A stretch of 63,070 nucleotides of DNA from an uncultured Bacteroidota bacterium. GTDB taxonomy: Bacteria; Bacteroidota; Bacteroidia; 2-12-FULL-35-15. The position numbers were made by a program, and so were the translations under genes. The stretch lies in the NCBI GenBank assembly GCA_903847205.1, contig CAINDA010000066.1:1-63070 (forward strand). The letters are read 5' to 3'. The notes under the pieces are model-generated. The model was given only the letters and a program-made list of their open reading frames with translations. It searched no databases and was not told where the DNA came from. Shown in pieces: positions 49,704 through 58,098 of the stretch; within the stretch, counting starts at the first letter, position 1, and every line of letters starts with the position of its first letter.

Positions 49704-51850
49704 TAAATAAGCTGTAATATTATTTGTGTTCCTTTAGTAAAAGTGCTGCCGGCAATTAATGACTGCGACGCCACTGCACCGCTCCATTCGTAAGGGCGCT
49801 CGGTGCTGCTGCCGATTAACTTCACCCGCATGCCGTTATTTTCCAATAAATACAATACATCCCGCGCAGTCATCCCTACCAAATTTGGCACAATACCGCG
49901 CTTTAATGCATCTTCAGTATATTTAGGAGTAAGGTTAATTGAAATAGAATCAGTTGTTGAATTTGAAACCCATTCCGCTTTGGGGTTACTTGTTTTTACA
50001 GGAACCTTAAGCGTTTTTAACACTATTGCAATATCTTCCTGAGAACCTTGTTTTACTTCTGGTGATCTCAAAGCATATTTGGGTTGCAATGCATTAATTT
50101 CTTTGTGAATTTCCAGACTTGTTGAATACACTTTATCTGCAACATCTTTAAATACCGGGCCCGCTACAGCCCCTCCGTAATAAGAGTCTCCGGTAGGAGC
50201 GCTCACAACAACGATGCAGGAATATTTCGGATTATCGGCAGGGAAATAGCCGACAAATGAAGCCTGGTATGTCATCTTTCCTTTAACGATACCCATTTGA
50301 GCAGTTCCTGTTTTTCCCGCAATCTGGTAATTAGAAGCAGCTAAACTTTTTCCAGTACCGCGAAGCACCACGCCTTCCATCATCTTCTTTGCTTTATCAA
50401 CAGATGTCTGAGAACATATTGAAGGATTTATTATTTCGGGATCTATTGTTTTTATTACTTTACCGCGGTTGCGTACTTCTTTAATAAACATTGGACGCAT
50501 CATTTTTCCATTGTTCGCTACAGCGCTGTAAAAATTTAATATCTGCAAAGGAGTGATTCTTGACTCATACCCGTAACTGATCCAGGGCAGGGAAATTTTC
50601 GACCAGCTTTTATCCTGTGTATTTTTAATGTATGGAACAGCTTCCCCGGGAAGGCTTATCTTTAAAGGCGAATTCAAATTCATCTTGTACAAGCGGTCAA
50701 TATATTTCTGAGGATCTTTTGCATAATAGCGTGTGATAATTTTAGTTACCCCTACATTAGATGATTCCTCAAAAACTTCCTGAACCGTGATCTTGCTTTT
50801 TTCAGGATGGTGCGAATCGCTTACTTTAACATCGCTGTAGTAACAGAATCCCTCTCCAATATCAACTTCCTCATCTAACTTTAGGTTATAATCTTCCATT
50901 GCCGCAATAAGTGAAGGAAGCTTAAACGTAGACCCAGGAACCGTTGCCACACCAACTGCATAGTTTAAATTTTCTACATACATTGCAGAATCCTTGTTAT
51001 TGCGAGTAAGATTTGCAATCGCCTTTACAGCGCCCGTTTTAATCTCCATCAACACTAGGCAGCCATGATCCGCACCGTGTTTTTTCAAACAGTTCATCAA
51101 TGAATTTTCTGCGACATCCTGTATGTTAATATCAATTGTAGAAACCACATCAGCGCCGTCTTCCAGCTTTATTTCATTTTCGTCACTGATAGATTTCCAC
51201 ACTCCCCCTGCAATTTTCTGCATTAAGCGCTGTCCGCTTTCTCCCTGCAGGTAATTGTTATAAGCAACTTCCAACCCGAACGATTTTCCCGTGCCTGCTT
51301 CATTATATTTCCCGATGGTGCGTGCGGCAAGAAACTGAAAAGGGCGCTCCCGTCTATTGGTTTGAATATAAGTGAACCCTCCTTTGTTGCGTCCCTTGCG
51401 GATTAACGGAAATTTTTTCACCCGCTGCAATTCAGTGTATGAAACATCACGCTGCAGCATTATCCACCTATCGCCGTCCTTGCGGGCTTTTACCAATTCC
51501 TTTTTATATTCGCGCTCCGATTTATCCTGAAACATTTTTGCAAAACAATATGCTAATGAATCAACATTGTCATTAAAAATATCGTCGGTTACAGCGTCGG
51601 TATTTACATCCATACCAACTTCATAATACGGAAGCGAAGTGGCGAGCAGGATCCCATTGGCATCATATATATTACCGCGTACAGCTTCAATATCGAATAA
51701 CTTTGTGGAGAAATTTTTTGATTTGGCGCGCCATTCATTCCCTTCAGAAAACTGAATGACAAAAATTTTATAAATAATTGCGAAACCGAAAAGACATATA
51801 AAAAAATATATGAGATATACACGCCATAATATGTCTTTCTTTACTTCCAT
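49703..51850 (-). CDS. ftsI: Division-specific penicillin-binding protein (FtsI/PBP3 type) with a PASTA domain
   Basis: Starting at the ATG at 51850 (MEVKKDILWRVYLIYFFICL) gives 715 residues; the longer frame uses TTG. One membrane anchor (about 8-28), a dimerisation domain, then the transpeptidase with active Ser in PGSTFK (about 300), SSN near 367 and KTGTAQ near 510. The C-terminal about 65 residues are a PASTA repeat (VPNLVGMTARDVLYLLENNG). It crosslinks septal peptidoglycan with FtsW. Confidence 0.95.
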   Translation of the reverse strand: MEVKKDILWRVYLIYFFICLFGFAIIYKIFVIQFSEGNEWRAKSKNFSTKLFDIEAVRGNIYDANGILLATSLPYYEVGMDVNTDAVTDDIFNDNVDSLAYCFAKMFQDKSEREYKKELVKARKDGDRWIMLQRDVSYTELQRVKKFPLIRKGRNKGGFTYIQTNRRERPFQFLAARTIGKYNEAGTGKSFGLEVAYNNYLQGESGQRLMQKIAGGVWKSISDENEIKLEDGADVVSTIDINIQDVAENSLMNCLKKHGADHGCLVLMEIKTGAVKAIANLTRNNKDSAMYVENLNYAVGVATVPGSTFKLPSLIAAMEDYNLKLDEEVDIGEGFCYYSDVKVSDSHHPEKSKITVQEVFEESSNVGVTKIITRYYAKDPQKYIDRLYKMNLNSPLKISLPGEAVPYIKNTQDKSWSKISLPWISYGYESRITPLQILNFYSAVANNGKMMRPMFIKEVRNRGKVIKTIDPEIINPSICSQTSVDKAKKMMEGVVLRGTGKSLAASNYQIAGKTGTAQMGIVKGKMTYQASFVGYFPADNPKYSCIVVVSAPTGDSYYGGAVAGPVFKDVADKVYSTSLEIHKEINALQPKYALRSPEVKQGSQEDIAIVLKTLKVPVKTSNPKAEWVSNSTTDSISINLTPKYTEDALKRGIVPNLVGMTARDVLYLLENNGMRVKLIGSSTERPYEWSGAVASQSLIAGSTFTKGTQIILQLI

Positions 51851-51947
51851 TCTTTTTTTCCTCAAGTCCTATCCTACTCGGAAAAGGGAGGGATTTTAAA
51901 ATTCAGCTGTTAATTATTTTTTATTTCTAAATGCTTTCTGATTTCTA

Positions 51948-52370
51948 TTATTTGGCCCCTTCCGGCGGAAGATTAGAAGAAACAGCTAATATCTTTTTTG
52001 GAGGCACTACTGACTCAACAATTCCTGTTTGAAGTTTTGCCAGCGACTTAGCTACTTCAGTCTGTTTACTTTTAATTACCAGTGAATCTTTTACAACTAT
52101 GTACTGTGTTCTTAATTCCTTAATTTCATTTGTGAGCCGGTTAACTTTTCGAACCTGATCGTCGGCATAATAGCCGTTTGCGATATAACCAACCGCGATA
52201 AATGACATAAAAAAAATGAAGGGAAAACTTTTAAGCGCCGCCTCCCTCGAAAGAAAGCTCCCGCTTACAACACTAGCAACGGAGCGGATCACCTTATTTT
52301 CCTTTGCAGGTTTTTTTTCAGGCTTAGCTGTTTCTTCTGGTTTAGACTGTTCTCTAAATTTGTTTTCCAT
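51948..52370 (-). CDS. ftsL: FtsL-like divisome protein
   Basis: The 140 residues have a charged cytoplasmic N-terminus (about 1-47), one membrane segment (FPFIFFMSFIAVGYIANGYY) and a periplasmic coiled-coil stretch (about 70-120). Sequence is poorly conserved in this family; the place between rsmH and ftsI, the size and topology carry the call. FtsL links FtsQ/B to FtsWI. Confidence 0.78.
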   Translation of the reverse strand: MENKFREQSKPEETAKPEKKPAKENKVIRSVASVVSGSFLSREAALKSFPFIFFMSFIAVGYIANGYYADDQVRKVNRLTNEIKELRTQYIVVKDSLVIKSKQTEVAKSLAKLQTGIVESVVPPKKILAVSSNLPPEGAK

Positions 52371-52394
52371 TTTTTAAAAATCGGCAAACGCCAA

Positions 52395-53291
52395 TTACAC
52401 TTTTTCTGCTATTCTTAGTTTTGCGCTTCTTGCTCTGCTGTTTTCTAAAACCTCTGCTTCATCAGGGACTACAGGCTTCCGTGTTATCATTTTAAAAGGA
52501 GCAAGCTGGTTCCCAAAAAAATCTTTTTCAACTTCACCTTCAAATTTCCCGCTGCGTATGATGTTTTTTACAAGCCTGTCTTCTAATGAATGATATGAGA
52601 TCACAACGAGCCTTCCTCCTGGTTTTAAAACTTCCAGACATTGCGTCAAAAGGTCTTTCAGCACATCTAATTCTTTATTTACTTCAATCCGCAATGCCTG
52701 AAAAACCTGCGCGTAGTATTGGTTTTCACGGCCGCGCTTCACACACTTTTCAATTACAGTTTTTAAATCACTTACTGTTTCAATTTTTTTTTCTTTTCGA
52801 GAATGAAAAATTGCGTAAGCCAATCTTCCTGCATTATCTATTTCGCCGTATAATTTAAAAACGTGCTTCAATTCTCCTTCACTGTATATATTCAAAATAT
52901 CCGCAGCAGTCTGTTTTGAATTTTGATCCATCCTCATATCCAGCTTTGAATCGAAACGGGTAGAAAACCCTCTGTCGGCTTCGTCAAACTGATGTGATGA
53001 AACGCCCAAATCTGCGAGAAGACCATCTATCGGCAGGGCATTGTACATTTTCAGGAAATTTTTCAGATACTTAAAATTTTGTTTGATGAGAACAAAACGC
53101 TCATCATCAATTTTGTTCTTAAGTGCATCTTCATCCTGATCAAAGGCATACAAACTGCCGGTGGTAAGGTGTTTCAAAATCTCTTTTGAATGCCCGCCTC
53201 CGCCATAAGTGACATCCACATAAATGCCTTTGGGATTAATATTTAATCCATCAATACACTCTTTTAAAAGAACGGGACGGTGATATTCCAT
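52395..53291 (-). CDS. rsmH: 16S rRNA (cytosine-1402-N4)-methyltransferase
   Basis: The 298 residues match RsmH/MraW: MEYHRPVLLKECIDGL, DVTYGGGGHSKEIL (SAM site), LADLGVSSHQFDEADRGFS, and the C-terminal VISYHSLEDRLVKN. It methylates C1402 in the 16S decoding centre. Its ATG overlaps the mraZ stop by one base. Confidence 0.98.
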   Translation of the reverse strand: MEYHRPVLLKECIDGLNINPKGIYVDVTYGGGGHSKEILKHLTTGSLYAFDQDEDALKNKIDDERFVLIKQNFKYLKNFLKMYNALPIDGLLADLGVSSHQFDEADRGFSTRFDSKLDMRMDQNSKQTAADILNIYSEGELKHVFKLYGEIDNAGRLAYAIFHSRKEKKIETVSDLKTVIEKCVKRGRENQYYAQVFQALRIEVNKELDVLKDLLTQCLEVLKPGGRLVVISYHSLEDRLVKNIIRSGKFEGEVEKDFFGNQLAPFKMITRKPVVPDEAEVLENSRARSAKLRIAEKV

Positions 53292-53758
53292 TATGCTTCT
53301 GGTGCTGTATTTATTCCGCCCATAACATCTTCAGCCAATTTTTCAAAGCCGCCGGTACTATCATTAATAAATTTCTCGTATGCTTTTGTATCCCAGATTT
53401 CTATTCTGTCGCCTGCTGCTGCCATTGTTACATTTTTGCTGATACCGGAAAAAGTCATCATATCTTTTGAAATCAATAAACGGCCCGTAGCATCTAATTC
53501 AACAGGCACTACACCATAATTGAACATTCTTATAAACTCAACATTTTTTTTAACAAATTTGTTCAGCTTGTTTACATCTTTCACCATTTCATTCCAGGTT
53601 GCCATTGGATACAGCTCAAGCGACTTACTGAAAATACTTCTCTTCATCACAAAACCTCCTTTAAGCACTTTGGTCATCTGCTTTTTAAATGCAACAGGAA
53701 GCATTACGCGTCCTTTCGCATCAGCATTGCACTCATATACTCCAAACAGGCTGTTCAT
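53291..53758 (-). CDS. mraZ: Transcriptional regulator MraZ
   Basis: Starting at the ATG at 53758 (MNSLFGVYECNADAKGRVMLP) gives 155 residues, the usual length; the longer frame begins at GTG and runs through the operator. Two AbrB/SpoVT-like repeats hold the DxKGR and DATGR motifs. MraZ binds direct repeats before its own gene and represses the dcw operon; matching repeats are present at 53799-53823. Confidence 0.96.
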   Translation of the reverse strand: MNSLFGVYECNADAKGRVMLPVAFKKQMTKVLKGGFVMKRSIFSKSLELYPMATWNEMVKDVNKLNKFVKKNVEFIRMFNYGVVPVELDATGRLLISKDMMTFSGISKNVTMAAAGDRIEIWDTKAYEKFINDSTGGFEKLAEDVMGGINTAPEA

Positions 53759-53798
53759 TGTGATTTTTTCCTTTGTGCGGTAAAAGTAAAAACATTTT

Positions 53799-53823
53799 CC
53801 CCACTTTTTACCACATTTTACCA
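53799..53823 (-). promoter_or_regulatory. MraZ-box operator: three direct repeats at 10-bp spacing
   Basis: On the minus strand TGGTA, TGGTA and TGGGG occur with exactly 5-base spacers (starts at 53823, 53813 and 53803), the pattern known for MraZ boxes (TGGGN repeats). They lie 41 bases before the mraZ ATG. Confidence 0.8.
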
Positions 53824-53875
53824 CTTTGTTGAAAACTTTATAGTTTTCGACATCGAAAACACGTCGTATAACCAC

Positions 53876-54255
53876 AAAAAAATGATTCTTAAAAAATGAA
53901 AAAAGGTTCTGTATAGTCTTTGCTTAAATGGATTAAGGAAAGCAAAAAAAACGGTTTCAATTGAAATAATGAGGCTGCCAGAGGAAATTATAATTCTGAT
54001 AACCTATCAAGAATCTGTGTAAATTTTCAACTCTAAAATGATTTCGTTTTTTGAAGAGAGAAAACAAAAAAATTAATTTTGATTATACTGGAAAATTAAA
54101 TTCTGCGGAAATAAAAATTCACTAAGGGTAAATAAAAAAATAAAACCTTTCGAATTAAACAATGATTCAGACCGGTTTCGAGACTATGATTGTCTTTTTG
54201 AAATACATTTATCGGATTAGAATTTAAAAACAAAAATGAAAATCTATCTTTGTCT
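53876..54255. other. 380-base divergent intergenic region between mraZ and pabB
   Basis: AT-rich sequence with the pabB -7 box near its right end (54245-54252) and the mraZ regulatory repeats just to its left. Open frames here are in non-coding composition and were not called. No further structure was seen. Confidence 0.5.
54245..54252 (+). promoter_or_regulatory. -7 promoter box of pabB (TATCTTTG), 3 bases before the ATG
   Basis: TATCTTTG matches the Bacteroidota -7 consensus and ends only 3 bases before the ATG at 54256. The predicted transcript would have almost no leader. The -33 position reads TTT rather than TTG. Confidence 0.55.
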
Positions 54256-55590
54256 ATGCTTAAGAAATTAACATATACAATTCCAAGTGATGATGTCAGC
54301 ATCAATATTGAAGGCCTAAACAATTGTTTTGAACGCATTTGTATTTTTGATTCTAACCTTTCTGCGAATAAAAACAAATATGTTCAATCGCGTAAAATCA
54401 TTGCTATAGGTGCAACTAATGAACTCGTTATAACTTCTTCTGGCAATGCGCTGGAACTATTGCAACAATTTTATGATCAAAGAAAAGGATGGCTGTTCGG
54501 ATATATGACTTACGATTTAAAAAATGAAATTGAGCAATTAGATTCTAAAAACACTGATGGACTGGGCTTTCCATTACTTCATTTTTTTGCGCCTAAAATT
54601 GTAATTCAAATTGCCACAGCTATTACCGCTGTTTTTTATGATGATGATTTTGTTACAAAGGAAGAAGCAGTGGATATTTATAATCTTAGCATTAATCCCC
54701 CTGACCTTCCTTCGGCAAGGTCTAGACAAGTTATTTTCAAAGGGGAATTAAAAAAAACACACATCCAATCAAAAATTTCAAAGCAGGAGTATATCGATTC
54801 TGTAAACCATTTAAAACAGCATATTCGCAAAGGAGATATTTATGAGGTTAATTTCTGCCAGGAATTTTTCGCCGAAAATGTTATTTTAAATACTGCAGCT
54901 TTATTTGAGAAATTAAATGAAATTTCTAAAGCGCCCTTTACCGCGTATGGTAAATTCGAGAAACATTATTTGATGTGTGCCAGCCCTGAAAGATTCTTGC
55001 AAAAAAATGCAGACAGGCTGATTTCGCAGCCAATTAAAGGAACAATAAAACGTTCAGCGGACCCAATTGAAGACGAGCAGCTCAAACTTGAATTACAAAA
55101 CAACAGCAAAGAACGCAGTGAAAATGTAATGATTGTTGATTTAGTCCGCAACGATTTATCCCGGATTGCTAAACGCGGAAGTGTGAGTGTAGATGAGCTC
55201 TTCGGAGTGTATTCCTTTAAACAGGTTCATCAAATGATTTCAACGGTAAGCTGTAAATTAAAGGAAACCGTATCTTTCACTGATATCTTAAAAACCACGT
55301 TTCCAATGGGATCAATGACAGGTGCTCCCAAAGTAAGTGCAATGAAATTAATCGAAGAATTTGAAAGTACAAAACGCGGTTTATATTCCGGTACCATCGG
55401 CTATATCACTCCTGACGGCGATTTTGATTTCAATGTAATTATCCGCAGTATTTTATATAATGAAGAAAACAAGTATTTATCATTTATGACTGGAAGCGCT
55501 ATCACTGATAAAGCTGATGCGGTGCAGGAATACGAAGAATGCTTGTTAAAAGCTAAAGCAATGTTTGAAGTACTGAGCACCGAAGATTAA
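54256..55590 (+). CDS. pabB: Chorismate-binding enzyme, aminodeoxychorismate synthase component I-like
   Basis: Starting at the ATG at 54256 gives 444 residues. The C-terminal chorismate domain is clear: SQPIKGTIKRS, DLVRNDLSRIAKRGSV, FPMGSMTGAPKVSAM and GLYSGTIGYITPDGDFDFNV. The PIKGT Lys and the overall order favour PabB (folate branch) over anthranilate synthase TrpE, though TrpE-like activity cannot be excluded. No amidotransferase partner is adjacent. Confidence 0.85.
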   Translation: MLKKLTYTIPSDDVSINIEGLNNCFERICIFDSNLSANKNKYVQSRKIIAIGATNELVITSSGNALELLQQFYDQRKGWLFGYMTYDLKNEIEQLDSKNTDGLGFPLLHFFAPKIVIQIATAITAVFYDDDFVTKEEAVDIYNLSINPPDLPSARSRQVIFKGELKKTHIQSKISKQEYIDSVNHLKQHIRKGDIYEVNFCQEFFAENVILNTAALFEKLNEISKAPFTAYGKFEKHYLMCASPERFLQKNADRLISQPIKGTIKRSADPIEDEQLKLELQNNSKERSENVMIVDLVRNDLSRIAKRGSVSVDELFGVYSFKQVHQMISTVSCKLKETVSFTDILKTTFPMGSMTGAPKVSAMKLIEEFESTKRGLYSGTIGYITPDGDFDFNVIIRSILYNEENKYLSFMTGSAITDKADAVQEYEECLLKAKAMFEVLSTED

Positions 55591-55680
55591 TTTGCTGCTT
55601 GCACGATACTGAGCGCAGATTTTCAATTGAACGAGGTCAACTATTTCATTCCCGATTTACTCTCATTCTATTGCATATAT

Positions 55681-55688
55681 TATCTTTG
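55681..55688 (+). promoter_or_regulatory. -7 promoter box of tilS (TATCTTTG), 5 bases before the ATG
   Basis: An exact TAnnTTTG match ends 5 bases before the tilS ATG. No TTG at the standard -33 spacing was found. Confidence 0.5.
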
Positions 55689-55693
55689 CATAA

Positions 55694-57052
55694 ATGCACA
55701 GCTCACTTCAATCATTCATAAAAAAAGAAAATCTTTTCTCCCCATCAGAGAAAATACTACTTACCGTGAGCGGTGGAATAGATTCTGTAATGATGTGCGA
55801 ATTATTTTATAAAGCAGGATTTAAATTTGCTATAGCGCATTGCAACTTTCAATTACGCGGTGAAGAAAGTAATGGTGATGAAAAATTTGTTGCTGCTCTT
55901 GCCGAAAAATACAATGCACCTTTTCATATCATTACATTCAATACCTCCGCTTTCGCAAAAAAAAACAAACTCTCTATCCAGATAGCCGCAAGGCAGCTGC
56001 GCTACCAATGGTTTGAAGAAATCAGAGAAAAATTTAATTATAAATATATTGCAACCGCCCATCACCAAGACGATTCTATTGAAACATTATTCATCAACCT
56101 GATCCGGGGAACCGGGATTTCAGGCTTGCATGGCATCCTGCCAAAGCTGGGAAATATTATCCGTCCTATGCTTTTCACCAATAAAATTGAGATTGAAAAA
56201 TATGCATCAAAGAATGAGCTACAATTCCGCGAAGACAGAAGCAACGCCTCTGACAAATATGTGAGAAACAAAATCCGCCATCAGGTGATTCCTGTTTTAA
56301 AAGAGCTGAATCCCGTTCTTGAAAAAACTATTACTGACAGCATGAGGCATTTACGGGACATTGAATTAATTTATAAAAATGATATAGAGGCTAAACGTTC
56401 CGAAATTTTAAAACAGGAAAACAGCACCGTCCTCATTTCTATTAAACAATTAAAAAAACTTGACCCAGCGGTTACTTATTTATATGAATTTTTAAAGCCA
56501 TTTAATTTTAATACAAGCAGCTCCTCTGAAATTATTGCCGCATTGGAAAGTGAATCGGGAAAACAATTTTTCTCAACAACGCACCGTTTAATCAAAGACA
56601 GAGATTTTTTGATAATTGAAAAGATTTCCGGCCCAAAGAACCAGATTCCTGGCACCAATGAAATCCAAGCTTCTGAGAAGTTTCAAATTAAAAAAAGTCA
56701 AAAGGAATTAATTTTTAACGGGCTCCGCTTAAATTTCAAAACAGATGCCAAACCTGCAAACCACTTGCTGCAAACCAAGAATACTTGTGCAAATCTTGAT
56801 TTTGATAAACTAAAATTCCCTCTCGAAATCCGCAAATGGCAGCAGGGAGATGCTTTTTACCCATTAGGAATGAAAGGAAGAAAAAAATTAAGTGATTTTT
56901 TTATAGATAAAAAACTGCCTATCAGTCAAAAGGAAAACATATGGCTCCTGATTTCAGGCGGAAGCATTGCCTGGGTTATCGGACAGCGGATAGACGAACG
57001 TTTCAAAATCACCAATAAAACACAAAAAATTTATTTTGTAGAATTGGTTTAG
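55694..57052 (+). CDS. tilS: tRNA(Ile)-lysidine synthase
   Basis: The 452 residues have the PP-loop ATP motif SGGIDSVMM (26-34), then HCNFQLRGEES, TAHHQDDSIETLFINLIRGTG and RNKIRHQVIP, as in TilS, plus the C-terminal tRNA-binding domain with GDAFYPLGMKGRKKLSDFF. It converts C34 of tRNA-Ile(CAU) to lysidine, so the AUA codon is read as Ile. Confidence 0.97.
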   Translation: MHSSLQSFIKKENLFSPSEKILLTVSGGIDSVMMCELFYKAGFKFAIAHCNFQLRGEESNGDEKFVAALAEKYNAPFHIITFNTSAFAKKNKLSIQIAARQLRYQWFEEIREKFNYKYIATAHHQDDSIETLFINLIRGTGISGLHGILPKLGNIIRPMLFTNKIEIEKYASKNELQFREDRSNASDKYVRNKIRHQVIPVLKELNPVLEKTITDSMRHLRDIELIYKNDIEAKRSEILKQENSTVLISIKQLKKLDPAVTYLYEFLKPFNFNTSSSSEIIAALESESGKQFFSTTHRLIKDRDFLIIEKISGPKNQIPGTNEIQASEKFQIKKSQKELIFNGLRLNFKTDAKPANHLLQTKNTCANLDFDKLKFPLEIRKWQQGDAFYPLGMKGRKKLSDFFIDKKLPISQKENIWLLISGGSIAWVIGQRIDERFKITNKTQKIYFVELV

Positions 57053-57065
57053 TACCGTACCTTTG
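57036..57065 (+). promoter_or_regulatory. Promoter of the 57073 gene (TTG-N19-TACCTTTG)
   Basis: TTG (57036-57038) and TACCTTTG (57058-57065) are exactly 19 bases apart, a full match to the phylum consensus. The -33 box lies in the last codons of tilS. The ATG is 7 bases after the -7 box. Confidence 0.75.
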
Positions 57066-57072
57066 AAATCTT

Positions 57073-57624
57073 ATGCAGGACGAAATTATTTTTGAGGAAA
57101 AACAATACATCGGCTACAATAAATGGGCGATACTTTGGCGTACTGTCTTAGCCCTGTTTTGCTTTTTGCTTTATTACTGGAGCGAAAATCCTAAACCAAT
57201 TGAGGTTTCTGTAATTGAAATCCCTTCTTCGCCAGTTGACGAAGGCTCTGGGCAGCTCTTCTTTTTAATGGGTATTTTTATAATGGTGCTGTCATTGGTA
57301 TTGATATTTGTTCTGCATCTGCATACAAAAGTTATAAACAATAATCTTATTATTGACGGGCTTTGGACCTCTCGTAAAGTAAAAATTGATTTAAGCGGTA
57401 TTGTTAACGTAAAAAAAGTAAAATACAGCAAGTACCTTTTAAACCGGCCTATTTACAATTTACATTTTAAAAATAAAATTCGATTTTTCACTCAAGGGAG
57501 CGATGCTGTTGAGCTTACGGATAAAGACGGGCTCAAATACCGTATCGGTACGCAGAAAGCGGAGGAATTGTCCGGTTTATTAAAGCGTTTAACCGCTTCA
57601 AACAAAGTTGAAAAAAAATTGTAA
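57073..57624 (+). CDS. Unknown membrane protein with a PH-like domain
   Basis: The 183 residues have two membrane segments (about 19-37 and 63-87) joined by a short acidic loop, and a cytoplasmic C-terminal domain (about 88-175) whose strand pattern (NNLIIDGLWTSRKVKIDLSG, FFTQGSDAVELTDKDG) resembles bacterial PH-like domains. Function is unknown. It has its own promoter. Confidence 0.7.
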   Translation: MQDEIIFEEKQYIGYNKWAILWRTVLALFCFLLYYWSENPKPIEVSVIEIPSSPVDEGSGQLFFLMGIFIMVLSLVLIFVLHLHTKVINNNLIIDGLWTSRKVKIDLSGIVNVKKVKYSKYLLNRPIYNLHFKNKIRFFTQGSDAVELTDKDGLKYRIGTQKAEELSGLLKRLTASNKVEKKL

Positions 57625-57694
57625 CGCTGTAAATTTCTGCTCGTAGAATGCTGTGTTTGATTTAAAATTGATATTAACCTTTAAATTTTAAAAG

Positions 57695-57991
57695 ATGACG
57701 AATGATACTAACTTTAAAAAGCCCCTCATTATTGAAAAAGAAAGTGTTGGCGGCTTAAAATTTCCCGACGCAGATGTTTTAGTGTCAAAAGACGAAATTA
57801 TAATTCGTACTGCAGCTCTTGAACGAGCATTAAAATTGGGAAACCTAGAACATAATAAAATTAAAATTGTGTTTGAGGATGCTGATGGTATCAAGCAGGT
57901 AGAAACAACAGTTTGGGGCGTTACCGACAAGAGAGTAATATTAAAACACGGCGCTCTTATTCCTATTCACCGCATACATGAGATAAAATAA
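57695..57991 (+). CDS. Conserved small protein of unknown function
   Basis: The 98 residues are rich in strands and charged residues, with no signal peptide, membrane segment or catalytic motif (LKFPDADVLVSKDEIIIRTA in the middle). The gene is open from ATG to stop, has normal codon use and is followed by a terminator at 58020, which supports it as real. Confidence 0.65.
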   Translation: MTNDTNFKKPLIIEKESVGGLKFPDADVLVSKDEIIIRTAALERALKLGNLEHNKIKIVFEDADGIKQVETTVWGVTDKRVILKHGALIPIHRIHEIK

Positions 57992-58019
57992 CAATATTTA
58001 ACAATACCATATAAAGACG

Positions 58020-58046
58020 GCCCCGAGATTTCGGGGCTATTTTTTT
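58020..58046 (+). terminator. Intrinsic terminator after the 57695 gene
   Basis: GCCCCGA (58020-58026) pairs with TCGGGGC (58031-58037) across GATT, followed by TATTTTTTT. The TATCTTTA that overlaps its tail (58046-58053) is one base off the -7 consensus and could serve dsbD. Confidence 0.85.
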
Positions 58047-58098
58047 ATCTTTACGCATTAAAGGATTGAGGGGACAGCATTTTTTTAAAGACATACTT

